A DNA stretch of 64,000 nt from an uncultured Muribaculaceae bacterium (GCA_910587185.1 CAJULY010000003.1:103926-167925), one strand, 5' to 3'. Positions 19,300 to 28,772 are shown, numbered from the stretch's first letter. The notes: a model not told the origin generated them from the sequence alone. A program made the numbers and translations.

Positions 19300-20523
19300 A
19301 TGACAGTCGTTGACCGTTTCTTAGATTATGTGAAGTTCGACACCCAGAGCGACGAACTGACAAACCTTACGCCCTCAACTCCCGGGCAAATGATATTCGC
19401 CCAACATCTCGAGCAGATACTGCAATCCATGGGGCTGAAAGATATTTCACTTGATGAAAACGGCTATCTGATGGCCACCCTTCCCGGGAACAGCCCGAAA
19501 GGAGATCTCCCGGTCGTCGGATTCATAGCCCATCTCGATACATCTCCCGATATGTCGGGACGTCATGTCAATCCGCGCATAGTGAAGAATTATGACGGGG
19601 GCGACATTACGCTCAACGCGGAGAAAAATATTGTTCTCTCCCCGGCTGAATTCCCCGAACTGAACCATTACAAGGGACAGGACCTCATAGTGACAGACGG
19701 CACCACTCTTCTCGGAGCCGATGACAAAGCCGGTATCGCCGAGATCATCACAGCCGTGGACTATCTCATGAATCATCCCGAAATAAAGCACGGAGACATC
19801 CGCATAGCCTTCAATCCCGACGAGGAAATCGGTCAGGGCGCCCACAAATTCGACGTGAAACGTTTCGGCGCAGACTGGGCCTACACAATGGACGGCGGCG
19901 AAATCGGCGAACTGGAATATGAGAATTTCAATGCCGCCGTTGCCCGCGTCACTTTCACCGGCCGCAATGTGCATCCCGGATATGCTAAGCACAAGATGAT
20001 CAACTCTATCCGCATCGCCAATCAGTTCGCGATCATGCTGCCCCGCTGGGAGACGCCCGAACACACCGAAGGATATGAGGGATTCTATCATCTGATCTCA
20101 ATCGAAGGCTCTGTAGAAAAAACGACTCTCACATATATTATCCGCGATCATGACCGCGACCGCTTCGAGCGCCGCAAAAAAGAATTCGAGCATCTCACCC
20201 GCAAGATAAACCATGAATTCCCCGGCGTTGCATCGCTTGACATCAAGGATCAGTACTACAACATGCGCGAGAAGATCGAGCCGGTTAAACATATAATCGA
20301 CATTGCAATCAAGGCGATGGAACTTGCCGGAGTAGAACCGAAAGTGGTGCCTATCCGCGGAGGAACAGACGGCGCCCAGCTTTCGTTCAAGGGTCTCCCC
20401 TGCCCCAACATTTTCGCCGGTGGCCTGAATTTCCACGGTCGCTATGAATTCGTGCCGATTCCCTCGATGGAGAAAGCCTCTCAGGTCATTGTCGAGATAG
20501 CCCGTCTTGTGGCAGAAGGCTGA
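19300..20523 (+). CDS. pepT: Peptidase T (tripeptide aminopeptidase, M20)
   Basis: The 407-residue cytosolic enzyme matches PepT throughout: [16 protein letters not shown] at the start, [14 protein letters not shown] (metal His and nearby Asp), [13 protein letters not shown] (bridging Asp), [12 protein letters not shown] (catalytic Glu and metal Glu) and [18 protein letters not shown]. It removes the N-terminal residue of tripeptides with two zinc ions. It has its own promoter. A gene for a secreted protein of unknown function follows after 14 bases and may be cotranscribed. Confidence 0.96.
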   Translation: MTVVDRFLDYVKFDTQSDELTNLTPSTPGQMIFAQHLEQILQSMGLKDISLDENGYLMATLPGNSPKGDLPVVGFIAHLDTSPDMSGRHVNPRIVKNYDGGDITLNAEKNIVLSPAEFPELNHYKGQDLIVTDGTTLLGADDKAGIAEIITAVDYLMNHPEIKHGDIRIAFNPDEEIGQGAHKFDVKRFGADWAYTMDGGEIGELEYENFNAAVARVTFTGRNVHPGYAKHKMINSIRIANQFAIMLPRWETPEHTEGYEGFYHLISIEGSVEKTTLTYIIRDHDRDRFERRKKEFEHLTRKINHEFPGVASLDIKDQYYNMREKIEPVKHIIDIAIKAMELAGVEPKVVPIRGGTDGAQLSFKGLPCPNIFAGGLNFHGRYEFVPIPSMEKASQVIVEIARLVAEG

Positions 20524-20537
20524 ACCGCCAATCTGAC

Positions 20538-21095
20538 ATGAATAAAAAACTGACAGCCTTAACGACTGCAATTTTCTCCATTATACCTTCGACAGGGTTC
20601 GCCGGAGTGGTTGTCGAGAAAACTCCTGAATCCTCCCGGGGCGAAATTGTAGCCGAGCTACCCTACCAGTTTTATTTTCTTACAGGCGACGATTTCGAAA
20701 AGGAACTGCATTGCTGGTTTCCGGCTACTGAAGTGGAAGTGGCTGTGACGGACGAGGATTCCGACAGGTTGCTTCTCATCGGTCATGAGCCCATGCTTGG
20801 CGATTATGTGTCGGGGTTCAAGGTTCCCGATTCTGACGCTACAATCCTGACCGTGCGTAGCGGAGGACGCGAAATCCATTGGATTGGCGTTTACAGAATA
20901 GACAGCCACAATAATGCCCGTCTTCTTGCCGAAGTAGAAGGTCCGACTCCGGACAATCCCTATGTCGAAGACTCGGAGCAAACAGCCGACATAACAATCG
21001 TTGAAATAGCCGACGGCATTCCGGCATATATCGAAGTGCATTTCGCCGACGGTAAAACTCGGAGCATCGATTTCAACGGCAACCCTATTGAGTAA
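20538..21095 (+). CDS. Exported protein of unknown function
   Basis: The 185-residue product starts with a signal peptide (MNKKLTALTTAIFSIIPSTGFAG). The mature part is acidic and strand-rich, without Cys-based lipobox, repeats or a recognisable catalytic motif. I do not recognise the family. It lies 14 bases after pepT and is followed by miaA with its own promoter-like box, so it may share pepT transcription. Regular codon use and a good signal peptide make it a likely real gene. Confidence 0.65.
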   Translation: MNKKLTALTTAIFSIIPSTGFAGVVVEKTPESSRGEIVAELPYQFYFLTGDDFEKELHCWFPATEVEVAVTDEDSDRLLLIGHEPMLGDYVSGFKVPDSDATILTVRSGGREIHWIGVYRIDSHNNARLLAEVEGPTPDNPYVEDSEQTADITIVEIADGIPAYIEVHFADGKTRSIDFNGNPIE

Positions 21096-21135
21096 CCGAT
21101 GTTTATCTGAGGGCATATTATCCCGAAAGGCTAAT

Positions 21136-21143
21136 TATATTTG
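21136..21143 (+). promoter_or_regulatory. -7 box directly before miaA
   Basis: TATATTTG ends 5 bases before the ATG at 21149. A start site some 6 bases downstream of the box would yield a leaderless or near-leaderless mRNA. Confidence 0.55.
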
Positions 21144-21148
21144 ACAAA

Positions 21149-22078
21149 ATGCCATATCTGATCGTCATAACCGGAGCCACAGGGTCAGGAAAAACCGACA
21201 TTGCGGTACAACTCGCCTCGCGGCTCCGCTGCCATATCATTTCGGCGGATTCGCGACAGATTTACCGCGGTCTTCCTATCGGGACAGCCGCTCCTACTCC
21301 GGAACAGCTTTCGACCGTCCCTCATCATTTTGTAGGGTGTCTCGACCTGGATCAATATTACAGCGCTGCGTGTTTTGAAGCCGATTCGCTCGCACTGCTC
21401 GAGAACTTGTTCAGGACAGACAATTATGCAGTGATGTGTGGCGGGTCAATGATGTATATCGATGCCGTGACGCGCGGCCTCGACGAGCTGCCGACGGTTT
21501 CGGATTCAATCCGGAGCAAAGTCTATGACCTTTATGAAGCGGGAGGAATAGATGCGATCCGCGACAAGTTGCAGCGTCTTGATCCGGTATATGCGGGGAA
21601 AGTCGATCCCAACAATTATAAACGCATAATCCACGCTATAGAAGTTTCACTACAGGCCGGAGTGCCCTATTCCTCGCTATGCACCGGCAAGACTAAAAAA
21701 CGACCCTTCGAAATAATAAAAGTGGCACTGGATCTTGAAAGGGCGGAACTTTTCGACCGCATCAACCGGCGAGTGGACAGAATGATAGCCGACGGACTGG
21801 AACGGGAAGCCGACGGATTGTTCAGCCGGCGGCATCTCAACTCACTCAACACCGTCGGCTACAAAGAGCTGTTCGCCATGATGGAAGGCAAAATGGACAG
21901 AGAAACAGCGATAGCGAGAATAGCTAAAAACACCCGGGTCTATGCCAAGAAGCAACTGACATGGCTCAAGCGGGATCCGGAACTGGTCTGGCTTAGACCG
22001 GAACAGGTAGTGGAATATGTTATGCAACGTGTTGGAGCGGGGTCACGCACAGTTGACCATGACGTTGCGGCGAGTTGA
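21149..22078 (+). CDS. miaA: tRNA dimethylallyltransferase
   Basis: The 309-residue enzyme has the P-loop ITGATGSGKTDIA, then IISADSRQIYRGLPIGTAAPT and MCGGSMMYIDAVTRGLDELP, all standard for MiaA. The C-terminal part has the conserved LNTVGYKELF and AKNTRVYAKKQLTWLKRD. It adds a dimethylallyl group to A37 of tRNAs reading UNN codons. Its last 36 bases overlap a small convergent gene. Length is normal. Confidence 0.96.
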   Translation: MPYLIVITGATGSGKTDIAVQLASRLRCHIISADSRQIYRGLPIGTAAPTPEQLSTVPHHFVGCLDLDQYYSAACFEADSLALLENLFRTDNYAVMCGGSMMYIDAVTRGLDELPTVSDSIRSKVYDLYEAGGIDAIRDKLQRLDPVYAGKVDPNNYKRIIHAIEVSLQAGVPYSSLCTGKTKKRPFEIIKVALDLERAELFDRINRRVDRMIADGLEREADGLFSRRHLNSLNTVGYKELFAMMEGKMDRETAIARIAKNTRVYAKKQLTWLKRDPELVWLRPEQVVEYVMQRVGAGSRTVDHDVAAS

Positions 22079-22264
22079 CCATCCCTGGGAAGTATTTCTC
22101 AGCTCAACCGTTGCCAGTCCGCGCATTGCTCCGGTCGCGGCAGCCATCAGACGCGAAAGGATTTCTGCAAAAGAAGAGACTCCGCTGACATTTATTGTGG
22201 CCAATGACATTCCGCGCAGACGGAGTGTAGCATGAATGACATCGGTAAGAGAGATTGTTGCCAT
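22043..22264 (-). CDS. Small protein of unknown function
   Basis: A 73-residue frame (MATISLTDVIHATLRLRG at its start) is preceded by two TAnnTTTG boxes on the same strand (22309-22316 and 22367-22374). It reads like a compact mixed alpha/beta protein with a C-terminal RNTSQGWSTRRN segment. I have the impression that similar small proteins occur in other Bacteroidales, but I cannot name a family. Its 3' end overlaps the 3' end of miaA by 36 bases in opposite orientation. The promoters make it more likely real than a chance frame. Confidence 0.6.
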   Translation of the reverse strand: MATISLTDVIHATLRLRGMSLATINVSGVSSFAEILSRLMAAATGAMRGLATVELRNTSQGWSTRRNVMVNCA

Positions 22265-22308
22265 GATCGCTGTTTTTTGAAGTGTTTGACTTGTTTTGTT
22301 TTACACTG

Positions 22309-22316
22309 CAAAATTA
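22309..22316 (-). promoter_or_regulatory. -7 box for the small gene at 22043-22264
   Basis: The reverse strand reads TAATTTTG, 45 bases before the ATG. A second box, TATATTTG, lies at 22367-22374. Confidence 0.6.
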
Positions 22317-22380
22317 CCGCGATCACGGGCAATTTAAGCGCCCATGTCAGCTAATTTAAGTAAACACAAATATACAGCAA

Positions 22381-22410
22381 GTCGCCGGAAACACTATTGA
22401 TTCCGGCGAC
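22381..22410 (-). terminator. Hairpin after glutamate dehydrogenase gene
   Basis: A perfect 10-bp stem GTCGCCGGAA/TTCCGGCGAC with a 10-base loop lies 43 bases past the gdhA stop. The following T run is poor, so termination strength is uncertain. Confidence 0.55.
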
Positions 22411-22452
22411 TCACGAAGTGTATATAATGGAGTAGATAAGTGTGTTTCCAGA

Positions 22453-23790
22453 TTAGAGAATACCCTGTGCCTGCATAGCCCGGGCCACTTTCATGAAACC
22501 GGCCACATTGGCGCCCTTGACATAATTGATATATCCGTCGGCCTCTTTGCCGAAGAGCTCACACTGATGATGTATCTCAGCCATGATTCCTTTCAGGCGG
22601 TTATCGACTTCCTCGGCGCTCCAGGAGAGTTTCTGGGAATTCTGGGCCATTTCAAGGCCGGAAACCGAGACACCGCCCGCATTGGCCGCCTTGCCCGGTG
22701 CATAAAGAATGCGTGCAGCAAGGAATTCCTTGATCGCCTCGGGAGTGGAAGGCATATTTGCGCCCTCACTCACGGCTATGCAGCCCTGTGCGAGAAGAGC
22801 GCGGGCATCATCGCCATCGATCTCGTTCTGCGTGGCCGAAGGCATGGCAATGTCACACTTGACGCGATGCCAGGGACGCTCGCCGGGGAAGTATTCACAA
22901 CCGTATTCTTCGGCGAACTCGCGTATGCGGCCGCGATAGATGTTTTTCAGTTTGAAGATATAGTCAAGCTGCTCCCGGGTAATTCCGTCAGGAACATAGA
23001 TTGTTCCGTCGCTGTCGCTCATCGAAACTACTTTTGCGCCCAGCTGGAGAAGCTTCTCGGCCGTATATGTCGCAACATTACCTGAACCGGAGATAGCCAC
23101 TTTCTTATCCTTGATGTCTATTCCACGGGGTGCAAGCATCGACTGAAGGAAATAAACGTTACCGTAGCCGGTCGCTTCGGGACGGATAAGAGAGCCTCCG
23201 AACTCGCGTCCTTTGCCGGTAAATGTTCCGGTGAATTCGCGGGCAAGCTTCTTATACATACCATACATATATCCTACTTCACGACCGCCGACACCGATAT
23301 CACCGGCAGGTACATCGGTGTCAGGACCGATCTGACGCCACAGCTCCGTGATGAATGCCTGACAGAAACGCATGACCTCCATGTCGCTCTTCCCGCGCGG
23401 CGAAAAATCGCTTCCGCCTTTGGCGCCTCCCATGGCAAGCGTGGTCAGAGAGTTCTTGAATGTCTGCTCGAAAGCGAGGAACTTGAGAATGGACTGATTG
23501 ACCGAAGAGTGGAAACGGATACCGCCTTTATAGGGACCGATGGCATTGGAATGCTGGATTCGGTAACCCATGTTGTTCTGCACACGGCCCTGATCATCGA
23601 TCCAGGAAACACGGAATGAGTATATGCGGTCAGGGATGCAGAGACGCTCTATCAGATTATATCGTTCAAATTCGGGATACTCGTTATAGACATCTTCAAT
23701 GGAGGTGACTACTTCTTCTACAGCCTGCAGATATTCCGGTTCATTCGGGAACCGTCTGCGCAGGTCAGACATTACTTCAGAAGCTTTCAT
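22453..23790 (-). CDS. gdhA: NADP-type glutamate dehydrogenase
   Basis: I set the start at 23790 (MKASEVMSDLRRRF), because the -7 box at 23879-23886 places the transcript start downstream of the longer in-frame ATG; this gives 445 residues. Family motifs are GPYKGGIRFHSSVNQSILK, the catalytic Lys region GGAKGGSDFSPRGKSD, PAGDIGVGGREVGYMYGMYK and the NAD(P)-binding VAISGSGNVATYTAEKL. The enzyme fixes ammonia onto 2-oxoglutarate. Length and sequence fit the hexameric 450-residue class. Confidence 0.95.
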   Translation of the reverse strand: MKASEVMSDLRRRFPNEPEYLQAVEEVVTSIEDVYNEYPEFERYNLIERLCIPDRIYSFRVSWIDDQGRVQNNMGYRIQHSNAIGPYKGGIRFHSSVNQSILKFLAFEQTFKNSLTTLAMGGAKGGSDFSPRGKSDMEVMRFCQAFITELWRQIGPDTDVPAGDIGVGGREVGYMYGMYKKLAREFTGTFTGKGREFGGSLIRPEATGYGNVYFLQSMLAPRGIDIKDKKVAISGSGNVATYTAEKLLQLGAKVVSMSDSDGTIYVPDGITREQLDYIFKLKNIYRGRIREFAEEYGCEYFPGERPWHRVKCDIAMPSATQNEIDGDDARALLAQGCIAVSEGANMPSTPEAIKEFLAARILYAPGKAANAGGVSVSGLEMAQNSQKLSWSAEEVDNRLKGIMAEIHHQCELFGKEADGYINYVKGANVAGFMKVARAMQAQGIL

Positions 23791-23878
23791 TGTAACTAAT
23801 TGTTTTTTTACCTTAGAAATTTGTTTAAACCTATTGGGAAAACCTTGCCAAATGTCAGCAAAACCCAGTTTTCGCTTG

Positions 23879-23886
23879 CAAAAATA
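23879..23886 (-). promoter_or_regulatory. -7 box for gdhA
   Basis: The reverse strand reads TATTTTTG; it decides the downstream start codon at 23790 for gdhA, leaving a leader of about 80 bases. Confidence 0.6.
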
Positions 23887-23989
23887 CACATTTTTATCAT
23901 ATATAAACACAAAAATGCAATATTTTTTCTTTCATCGGCAAAAAATTCATCATGGAAGAGCCAATCTTGTATAATAGCTTTACAAATCG

Positions 23990-23997
23990 TAACTTTG
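23990..23997 (+). promoter_or_regulatory. Promoter of the GH2 operon
   Basis: TAACTTTG with TTG at 23967-23969 and a 20-base spacer. Transcription should start near 24003. A 10-codon upstream frame (24015-24047) overlaps the GH2 start codon. Confidence 0.75.
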
Positions 23998-24039
23998 CAA
24001 AACAAGAAACCATCATGACAATCAACCAGATCACGACAC

Positions 24040-26697
24040 ATGCATAAGACACTTCTGAAAATTTCGTTGCTCCTCATCATTCTCCTGACAACCGGCTCTG
24101 CGCTCCACGCTGAATCCGGGAAATTCTCTACAGCCGGTTTTTACACTGTTCCTGAAAGCGGCAGAGATGTTTTCTCCATGAATCCGGCCTGGCGTTTTCA
24201 TAAAGGTGACCTCGTCAACGCACAGTCCGTTTCCCTCGATGACTCGGACTGGACCACGGTCAATCTGCCCCACGGAATAGAGGAACTGCCTCCCGAGGCG
24301 AGCGGGTGTGTGAATTATCAGGGTGTGGTGTGGTACAGAAAGCATTTCACTCCTGCCGACTCGCTCAAAGGAAAGAAACTGTTCCTGCATTTCGAGGGCA
24401 TAATGGGGAAAAGCAGAATATATGTAAACGGCAAAGAGGAAAAGATCCATTATGGAGGCTACCTGCCGGCAATAATAGATCTGACCGGAAAACTGCAGTT
24501 CGGGAAGGACAATGTAATAGCCGTGATGGCCGACAACAGCAACGACCCTTCCTATCCCCCCGGAAAGCCTCAGGAAGCTCTCGATTTCACATACATGGGA
24601 GGTATCTATCGCGATTGCTGGCTGATTGCACATGACAACGTGTTTATAACCGACCCCAATTATGAGAATGTAACCGCGGGCGGAGGGCTGGCGATAAACT
24701 TCAGTGATGTCTCGGAAAAATCGGCGCGTGCTGACATCAAGGCCCACATACGTAACGACGGAAAGAAAACCTTTTCAGGTAAGATTACATACATCTTGAC
24801 AGGTCCGGACGGCAAAGAATTAAAAAAACAGTCGGGCCGGTTCACAGTCAGGAGCGGGCAGACCGCAAATGTTTCAGTAGCGTTTCCGGTTGAAAAACCC
24901 TCTCTATGGTCGCCGGACGACCCTTCTCTCTATATGCTGACAGCCAGAATCGAAGATTCACACGGCAAAACGGTTGACGCACTCCGTAAACGCATAGGTA
25001 TCAGAAGCGTGGAATTCAGGGGCGCCGAAGGATTCTGGCTTAACGGCAAACCGTTCGGAGAACCGCTCGTCGGCGCGAACCGCCATCAGGATTTCGCCGT
25101 TGTCGGCAATGCTGTGCCTAACAGCGTTCACTGGCGCGATGCCAAGAAATTGCGCGATGCCGGCTTCCGGGTCATCCGCAACGCCCACTGTCCGCAGGAT
25201 CCCGCGTTCATGGATGCCTGCGACGAGCTCGGACTGTTTGTCATCGTCAACACTCCGGGCTGGCAGTTCTGGAACGACAGTCCCGAATTTGCAGAAAGAG
25301 TATATTCCGATATCCGCAACATGATACGCCGTGACCGCAACCATCCTTCAGTGTGGATGTGGGAACCGATATTGAACGAGACCTGGTATCCCGAAGATTT
25401 CGCAAAACGGACGGTGGAAATTGTCGATGAGGAATTCCCGAACGGAGCCACAGTCTCGGCATGCGACAATGAAGCCCGCGGCAAGGAGTTCTTCAAGGTC
25501 CGTTTCTCTCATCCCGTCAATGCCTCTCCTCAGGAATCGCGTCCCGAGATGGATCCCTCTATCTCATATTTCACTCGTGAATGGGGCGACAACGTTGACA
25601 ACTGGAATTCACACAACTCTCCGAGCCGTGTCGCGCGAGGATGGGGAGAATACCCGATGCTCGTTCAGGCAGTCCATTATGCGTCGCCCGATTACCCCTA
25701 TACGTGCCTGCAGACCCTTCACTGCAATCCGCCGCAACATATAGGCGGCTGCCTGTGGCACTCTTTCGACCATCAGCGCGGCTATCATCCCGATCCGTTC
25801 TATGGAGGTGTGATGGATGCTTACCGACAGCCTAAATACTCTTACGAGATGTTCCGCTCACAGCGTTCGCCCGAGAAGAAAGACCGTCTTTACGAGACCG
25901 GGCCTATGGTGTTCATCGCTCATGAGATGACTCCCTTCTCACCCAAAGACGTGACGGTCTATTCCAATTGTCAGGAAATACGCCTGACTTTCTGCAAGGA
26001 CGGCAAAACCATGACTAAAACCCGCGCAGGAAACGGAGAAGGGATGAGGTCGCCCATATTGACATTTCAGGATATGTATGACTTCATGACCGACAAGGAA
26101 CTTACCCGACAGGGCCATCAGGATGACGTGTGGCTCCTTGCCGAAGGATTAATCGACGGAAAAGTAGTTGCCTCACATAAAGTCCTGCCGGCAAGACGCC
26201 CGGCAAAAATAGTTCTGAAGCTTGACAATGAGAATGTGCCCCTGAAAGCCGACGGATCAGATTTCGTGACAGTGATCGCTTCAATCACCGACAGTCAGGG
26301 AAATGTCAAGCGTCTGAACAACCAGCATATCCGCTTCTTTGTCGAAGGCGAGGGACAACTCATCGGCGACACAGTCATGACTGTCAATCCCGCGCCGGTA
26401 ATCTGGGGCACAGCGCCCGTGCTTGTACGCTCCACAATGAAGCCGGGAAAAATAAAAGTCACCGCCACGGTAATGTTGGAGGGAATCCACACTCCTGTCA
26501 AAGGCGAACTTGAATTTGAGAGCGTTCCGACTGATGTCAAAGCAGTATATTCCCCGACCGAAGCTGCGAAATTGCCCGCAACGCGCCCCATTGGCAGCAA
26601 CGCGACGAATGATTCCAAAGATGACTTGAAGAAAAATGCCGCGAATCAGCTGAAAGAAGTCGAGCGCCAGCAATCGGAATTCGGAGAAAAACGTTAA
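24040..26697 (+). CDS. Glycoside hydrolase family 2 protein, exported
   Basis: The 885-residue protein has a signal peptide (HKTLLKISLLLIILLTTGSALHA), a GH2 sugar-binding domain (VWYRKHFTPADSLKGKKLFLHFEG), an immunoglobulin-like domain and the barrel. The likely acid/base Glu is in WEPILNETWYPE; the nucleophile is probably the Glu of SYFTREWGDN. C-terminal Ig-like domains (about 720-850) follow. Family members act as beta-galactosidases, glucuronidases or mannosidases, and the substrate is not deducible. It opens a four-gene operon. Confidence 0.88.
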   Translation: MHKTLLKISLLLIILLTTGSALHAESGKFSTAGFYTVPESGRDVFSMNPAWRFHKGDLVNAQSVSLDDSDWTTVNLPHGIEELPPEASGCVNYQGVVWYRKHFTPADSLKGKKLFLHFEGIMGKSRIYVNGKEEKIHYGGYLPAIIDLTGKLQFGKDNVIAVMADNSNDPSYPPGKPQEALDFTYMGGIYRDCWLIAHDNVFITDPNYENVTAGGGLAINFSDVSEKSARADIKAHIRNDGKKTFSGKITYILTGPDGKELKKQSGRFTVRSGQTANVSVAFPVEKPSLWSPDDPSLYMLTARIEDSHGKTVDALRKRIGIRSVEFRGAEGFWLNGKPFGEPLVGANRHQDFAVVGNAVPNSVHWRDAKKLRDAGFRVIRNAHCPQDPAFMDACDELGLFVIVNTPGWQFWNDSPEFAERVYSDIRNMIRRDRNHPSVWMWEPILNETWYPEDFAKRTVEIVDEEFPNGATVSACDNEARGKEFFKVRFSHPVNASPQESRPEMDPSISYFTREWGDNVDNWNSHNSPSRVARGWGEYPMLVQAVHYASPDYPYTCLQTLHCNPPQHIGGCLWHSFDHQRGYHPDPFYGGVMDAYRQPKYSYEMFRSQRSPEKKDRLYETGPMVFIAHEMTPFSPKDVTVYSNCQEIRLTFCKDGKTMTKTRAGNGEGMRSPILTFQDMYDFMTDKELTRQGHQDDVWLLAEGLIDGKVVASHKVLPARRPAKIVLKLDNENVPLKADGSDFVTVIASITDSQGNVKRLNNQHIRFFVEGEGQLIGDTVMTVNPAPVIWGTAPVLVRSTMKPGKIKVTATVMLEGIHTPVKGELEFESVPTDVKAVYSPTEAAKLPATRPIGSNATNDSKDDLKKNAANQLKEVERQQSEFGEKR

Positions 26698-26712
26698 ACG
26701 AAAAGGAACCGC

Positions 26713-27345
26713 ATGAACGATATTTGGAAACAGATGGTCGGAGGCGACCGTTATGACGCAAACCATCGTGAACTTGTTGCAAGACGTGAGAAGACCCGTA
26801 ACCTTCTATGGGAATACAACATGCTGCCGCCCTCTCTCAAAACGGAACTGAATGCTCTTATAGACAAAATAATCGGCAGTCATGGCAAAACATACGACAT
26901 AATCCAGCCGTTCAGATGCGACTATGGCGACAACATCTCTTTCGGCGAAAATTTCTTCGCCAATTTCAACCTGACCATTCTTGATGAAGCAAAAGTCACC
27001 ATCGGCGACAATGTGTTTATCGGCCCCAACGTGAGCCTCTACACAGCCTGTCATCCGCTCGATCCCGATGACCGCAACAGTGGAATCGAATGGGCTCTTC
27101 CCATCACAATCGGGAATAGCGTCTGGATCGGCGGAGACGTCACCGTTCTTCCGGGAGTCACGATAGGCGACAATGTTGTCATCGGTGCGGGATCAGTAGT
27201 GACAAAATCATTCGCCTCCAATTGTGTCATAGCCGGCAATCCGGCGGCAATAATAAGATATCTTACCCCGACAGAAAATCATTGTTCGGCCACACGCGAC
27301 GAAGAGAATCCGACACAGCTTGGCCTTGATTCATGCGGGGACTGA
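26713..27345 (+). CDS. Sugar O-acetyltransferase (maltose/galactoside type)
   Basis: This 210-residue hexapeptide-repeat enzyme has the Maa/LacA N-terminus (MVGGDRYDANHRELVARREKTRNLLWEYN) and a left-handed beta-helix with TIGDNVFIGPNVSLYTACHP, where the last His is the catalytic base. VWIGGDVTVLPGVTIGDNVV completes the coil and acetyl-CoA site. It acetylates sugars in the cytosol. The gene starts 15 bases after the GH2 gene, and FKBP follows by 15 bases. Confidence 0.9.
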   Translation: MNDIWKQMVGGDRYDANHRELVARREKTRNLLWEYNMLPPSLKTELNALIDKIIGSHGKTYDIIQPFRCDYGDNISFGENFFANFNLTILDEAKVTIGDNVFIGPNVSLYTACHPLDPDDRNSGIEWALPITIGNSVWIGGDVTVLPGVTIGDNVVIGAGSVVTKSFASNCVIAGNPAAIIRYLTPTENHCSATRDEENPTQLGLDSCGD

Positions 27346-27360
27346 AATTTACATATTCTC

Positions 27361-27759
27361 ATGGCAAAACAGGAATACATAGACAAAAACCGGAAATGGC
27401 TTGCCGATAAAGCCCGGGAACCGGGAGTGAAGCCGATTGACAAAGGCATCCTCTACAAAAGAATAAAATCAGGCGATCCGAAAGGTCGCACGCCTAACCG
27501 AAACAGCGTTGTGACTGTCCATTACACCGGGAAGACAATCAATGGAAAGACCTTCGACAGCAGCCGAGGCGGAGTGGCGCCGGCATTCCGGCTGCGCGAG
27601 CTTATTCCCGGATGGATCATCGCCCTTCAGCAGATGCACGTCGGCGACAAATGGGAACTTTACATCCCCGCAGAACAAGCCTACGGGCGCCTGAACCAGC
27701 CCGGTATTCCCGGTGGTTCGACCCTCATATTTGAAATAGAGCTCATCGCTGTCTCATGA
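27361..27759 (+). CDS. FKBP-type peptidyl-prolyl cis-trans isomerase
   Basis: The 132-residue protein has a short N-terminal helical part and a full FKBP domain: VTVHYTGKTINGKTFDSS, LRELIPGWIIALQQMHVGDKWELYIP and the closing YGRLNQPGIPGGSTLIFEIEL. It catalyses proline isomerisation in folding. Unlike many Bacteroidales FKBPs it has no signal peptide, so a cytosolic role is likely. Its stop overlaps the start of the next gene by 4 bases. Confidence 0.93.
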   Translation: MAKQEYIDKNRKWLADKAREPGVKPIDKGILYKRIKSGDPKGRTPNRNSVVTVHYTGKTINGKTFDSSRGGVAPAFRLRELIPGWIIALQQMHVGDKWELYIPAEQAYGRLNQPGIPGGSTLIFEIELIAVS

Positions 27760-28190
27760 AAGCTGGCGCAACCGTTTACCGTTCGAGAATCGACTGGTGG
27801 CTATGGGCTGTCCTGATGTTTATACTCACCGTCATTATAGTTGTAGGAATTGTCGTCCCCTGGTGGCTGACCGCGTTGCTGGCAATCTTCATCGGAGGCA
27901 TGACCCTGATGGGAGTCTTCGGAATCTGGTATGCCATCGATGACGATTCTCTACTTATCTATCAGTTCTGCCGTCCCCGGCGCATCCCCGTCAGAAAAAT
28001 AAAGGAGCTGAAATATTGCACAGGTATTCTCAGCGCCCCGGCACTCTCTTTCACCCGTATAGCCATACGTCTGACTGACAGCACCCCTGCCAGAAGATCT
28101 CTGCCTCTTGAAATATCGCCTCGCGATCGCGACGGCTTCGTCAGCCATCTTCTCCATATCAACCCCGACATAAAAGTGATCCGCCAGTGA
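27756..28190 (+). CDS. Membrane protein with PH-like domain
   Basis: The 144-residue protein has two adjacent membrane segments (about 13-34 and 36-58) and then a strand-rich domain with WYAIDDDSLLIYQFCRPRRI and PVRKIKELKY, as in bacterial PH-type proteins of the YdbT/DUF1200 kind. Its function is unknown. It overlaps the FKBP gene by 4 bases and is the last gene of the GH2 operon. Confidence 0.65.
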   Translation: MKAGATVYRSRIDWWLWAVLMFILTVIIVVGIVVPWWLTALLAIFIGGMTLMGVFGIWYAIDDDSLLIYQFCRPRRIPVRKIKELKYCTGILSAPALSFTRIAIRLTDSTPARRSLPLEISPRDRDGFVSHLLHINPDIKVIRQ

Positions 28191-28250
28191 CTGCCCGTTT
28201 CTGAAAAAAACGGTGGAATAAAGACGTTTGGTGATTTATTGTTAAAAAAC

Positions 28251-28281
28251 TTGGCTGAAACGGAAAAAACGTCTATCTTCG
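28251..28281 (+). promoter_or_regulatory. Probable promoter of ssrA
   Basis: TTG at 28251-28253 and TATCTTCG at 28274-28281 (one mismatch to TAnnTTTG) are 20 bases apart. The mature tmRNA begins about 80 bases downstream, implying 5' processing. Confidence 0.5.
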
Positions 28282-28361
28282 CGGTCCGGGTTTGGAACAA
28301 ATGTCAGAGGACAAGCGTTTCTTACTCACATCCGCTCCACAATTCGAGCGACATCAAACAC

Positions 28362-28759
28362 GGGGCTGACCGGTTTTGACAGCGTGTAGAGGTGGTGTGG
28401 AAGCATGCAGAGCCATGATGGAAGGTGCTCTTTAAACCCCGACATCGACTTTTTTAAATGGCGAAAATAACTACGCTCTTGCTGCTTAATCGAAGTACAG
28501 TAGATTAGCTTAATCGCTGCAACAGTTGCGGCGACAAGACATCGCCCGGTTGTCCTGGTCCCGAGACTAATCGACAAGGCGGTGCAGATAAATCGGGAAT
28601 AGCTCCGAACCGGCCTCGGGTGAAGAGCGAAATCTTAGAGGATAAGGCCGTGGTTGGAGGTCTTTTGCCTGCCACAGCCCGACATCCAAGTAAAGACTAA
28701 GCATGTAGAAACCACATTAGTTCCGCGTTTGGACGAGGGTTCGAACCCCTCCAGCTCCA
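28362..28759 (+). ncRNA. ssrA: Transfer-messenger RNA
   Basis: The acceptor stem pairs GGGGCUG (28362-28368) with CAGCUCC (28752-28758), followed by the discriminator A; CCA is not encoded. The T arm is GAGGG-TTCGAAC-CCCTC. The tag frame GGC GAA AAT AAC TAC GCT CTT GCT GCT TAA (28460-28489) gives GENNYALAA, close to the Bacteroides tag. tmRNA rescues stalled ribosomes and marks nascent chains for degradation. Its 3' end is repeated at 31342-31354, beyond an accessory operon. Confidence 0.96.
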
Positions 28760-28760
28760 C
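28748..28760 (+). repeat. Putative attL: tmRNA 3' end, 13-bp direct repeat copy 1
   Basis: CCTCCAGCTCCAC at the tmRNA 3' end recurs exactly at 31342-31354. The two copies bracket the HTH-nucleotidyltransferase-phosphoesterase operon, as with ssrA-integrated islands. Confidence 0.65.
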
Positions 28761-28772
28761 AAAACAAATCAT

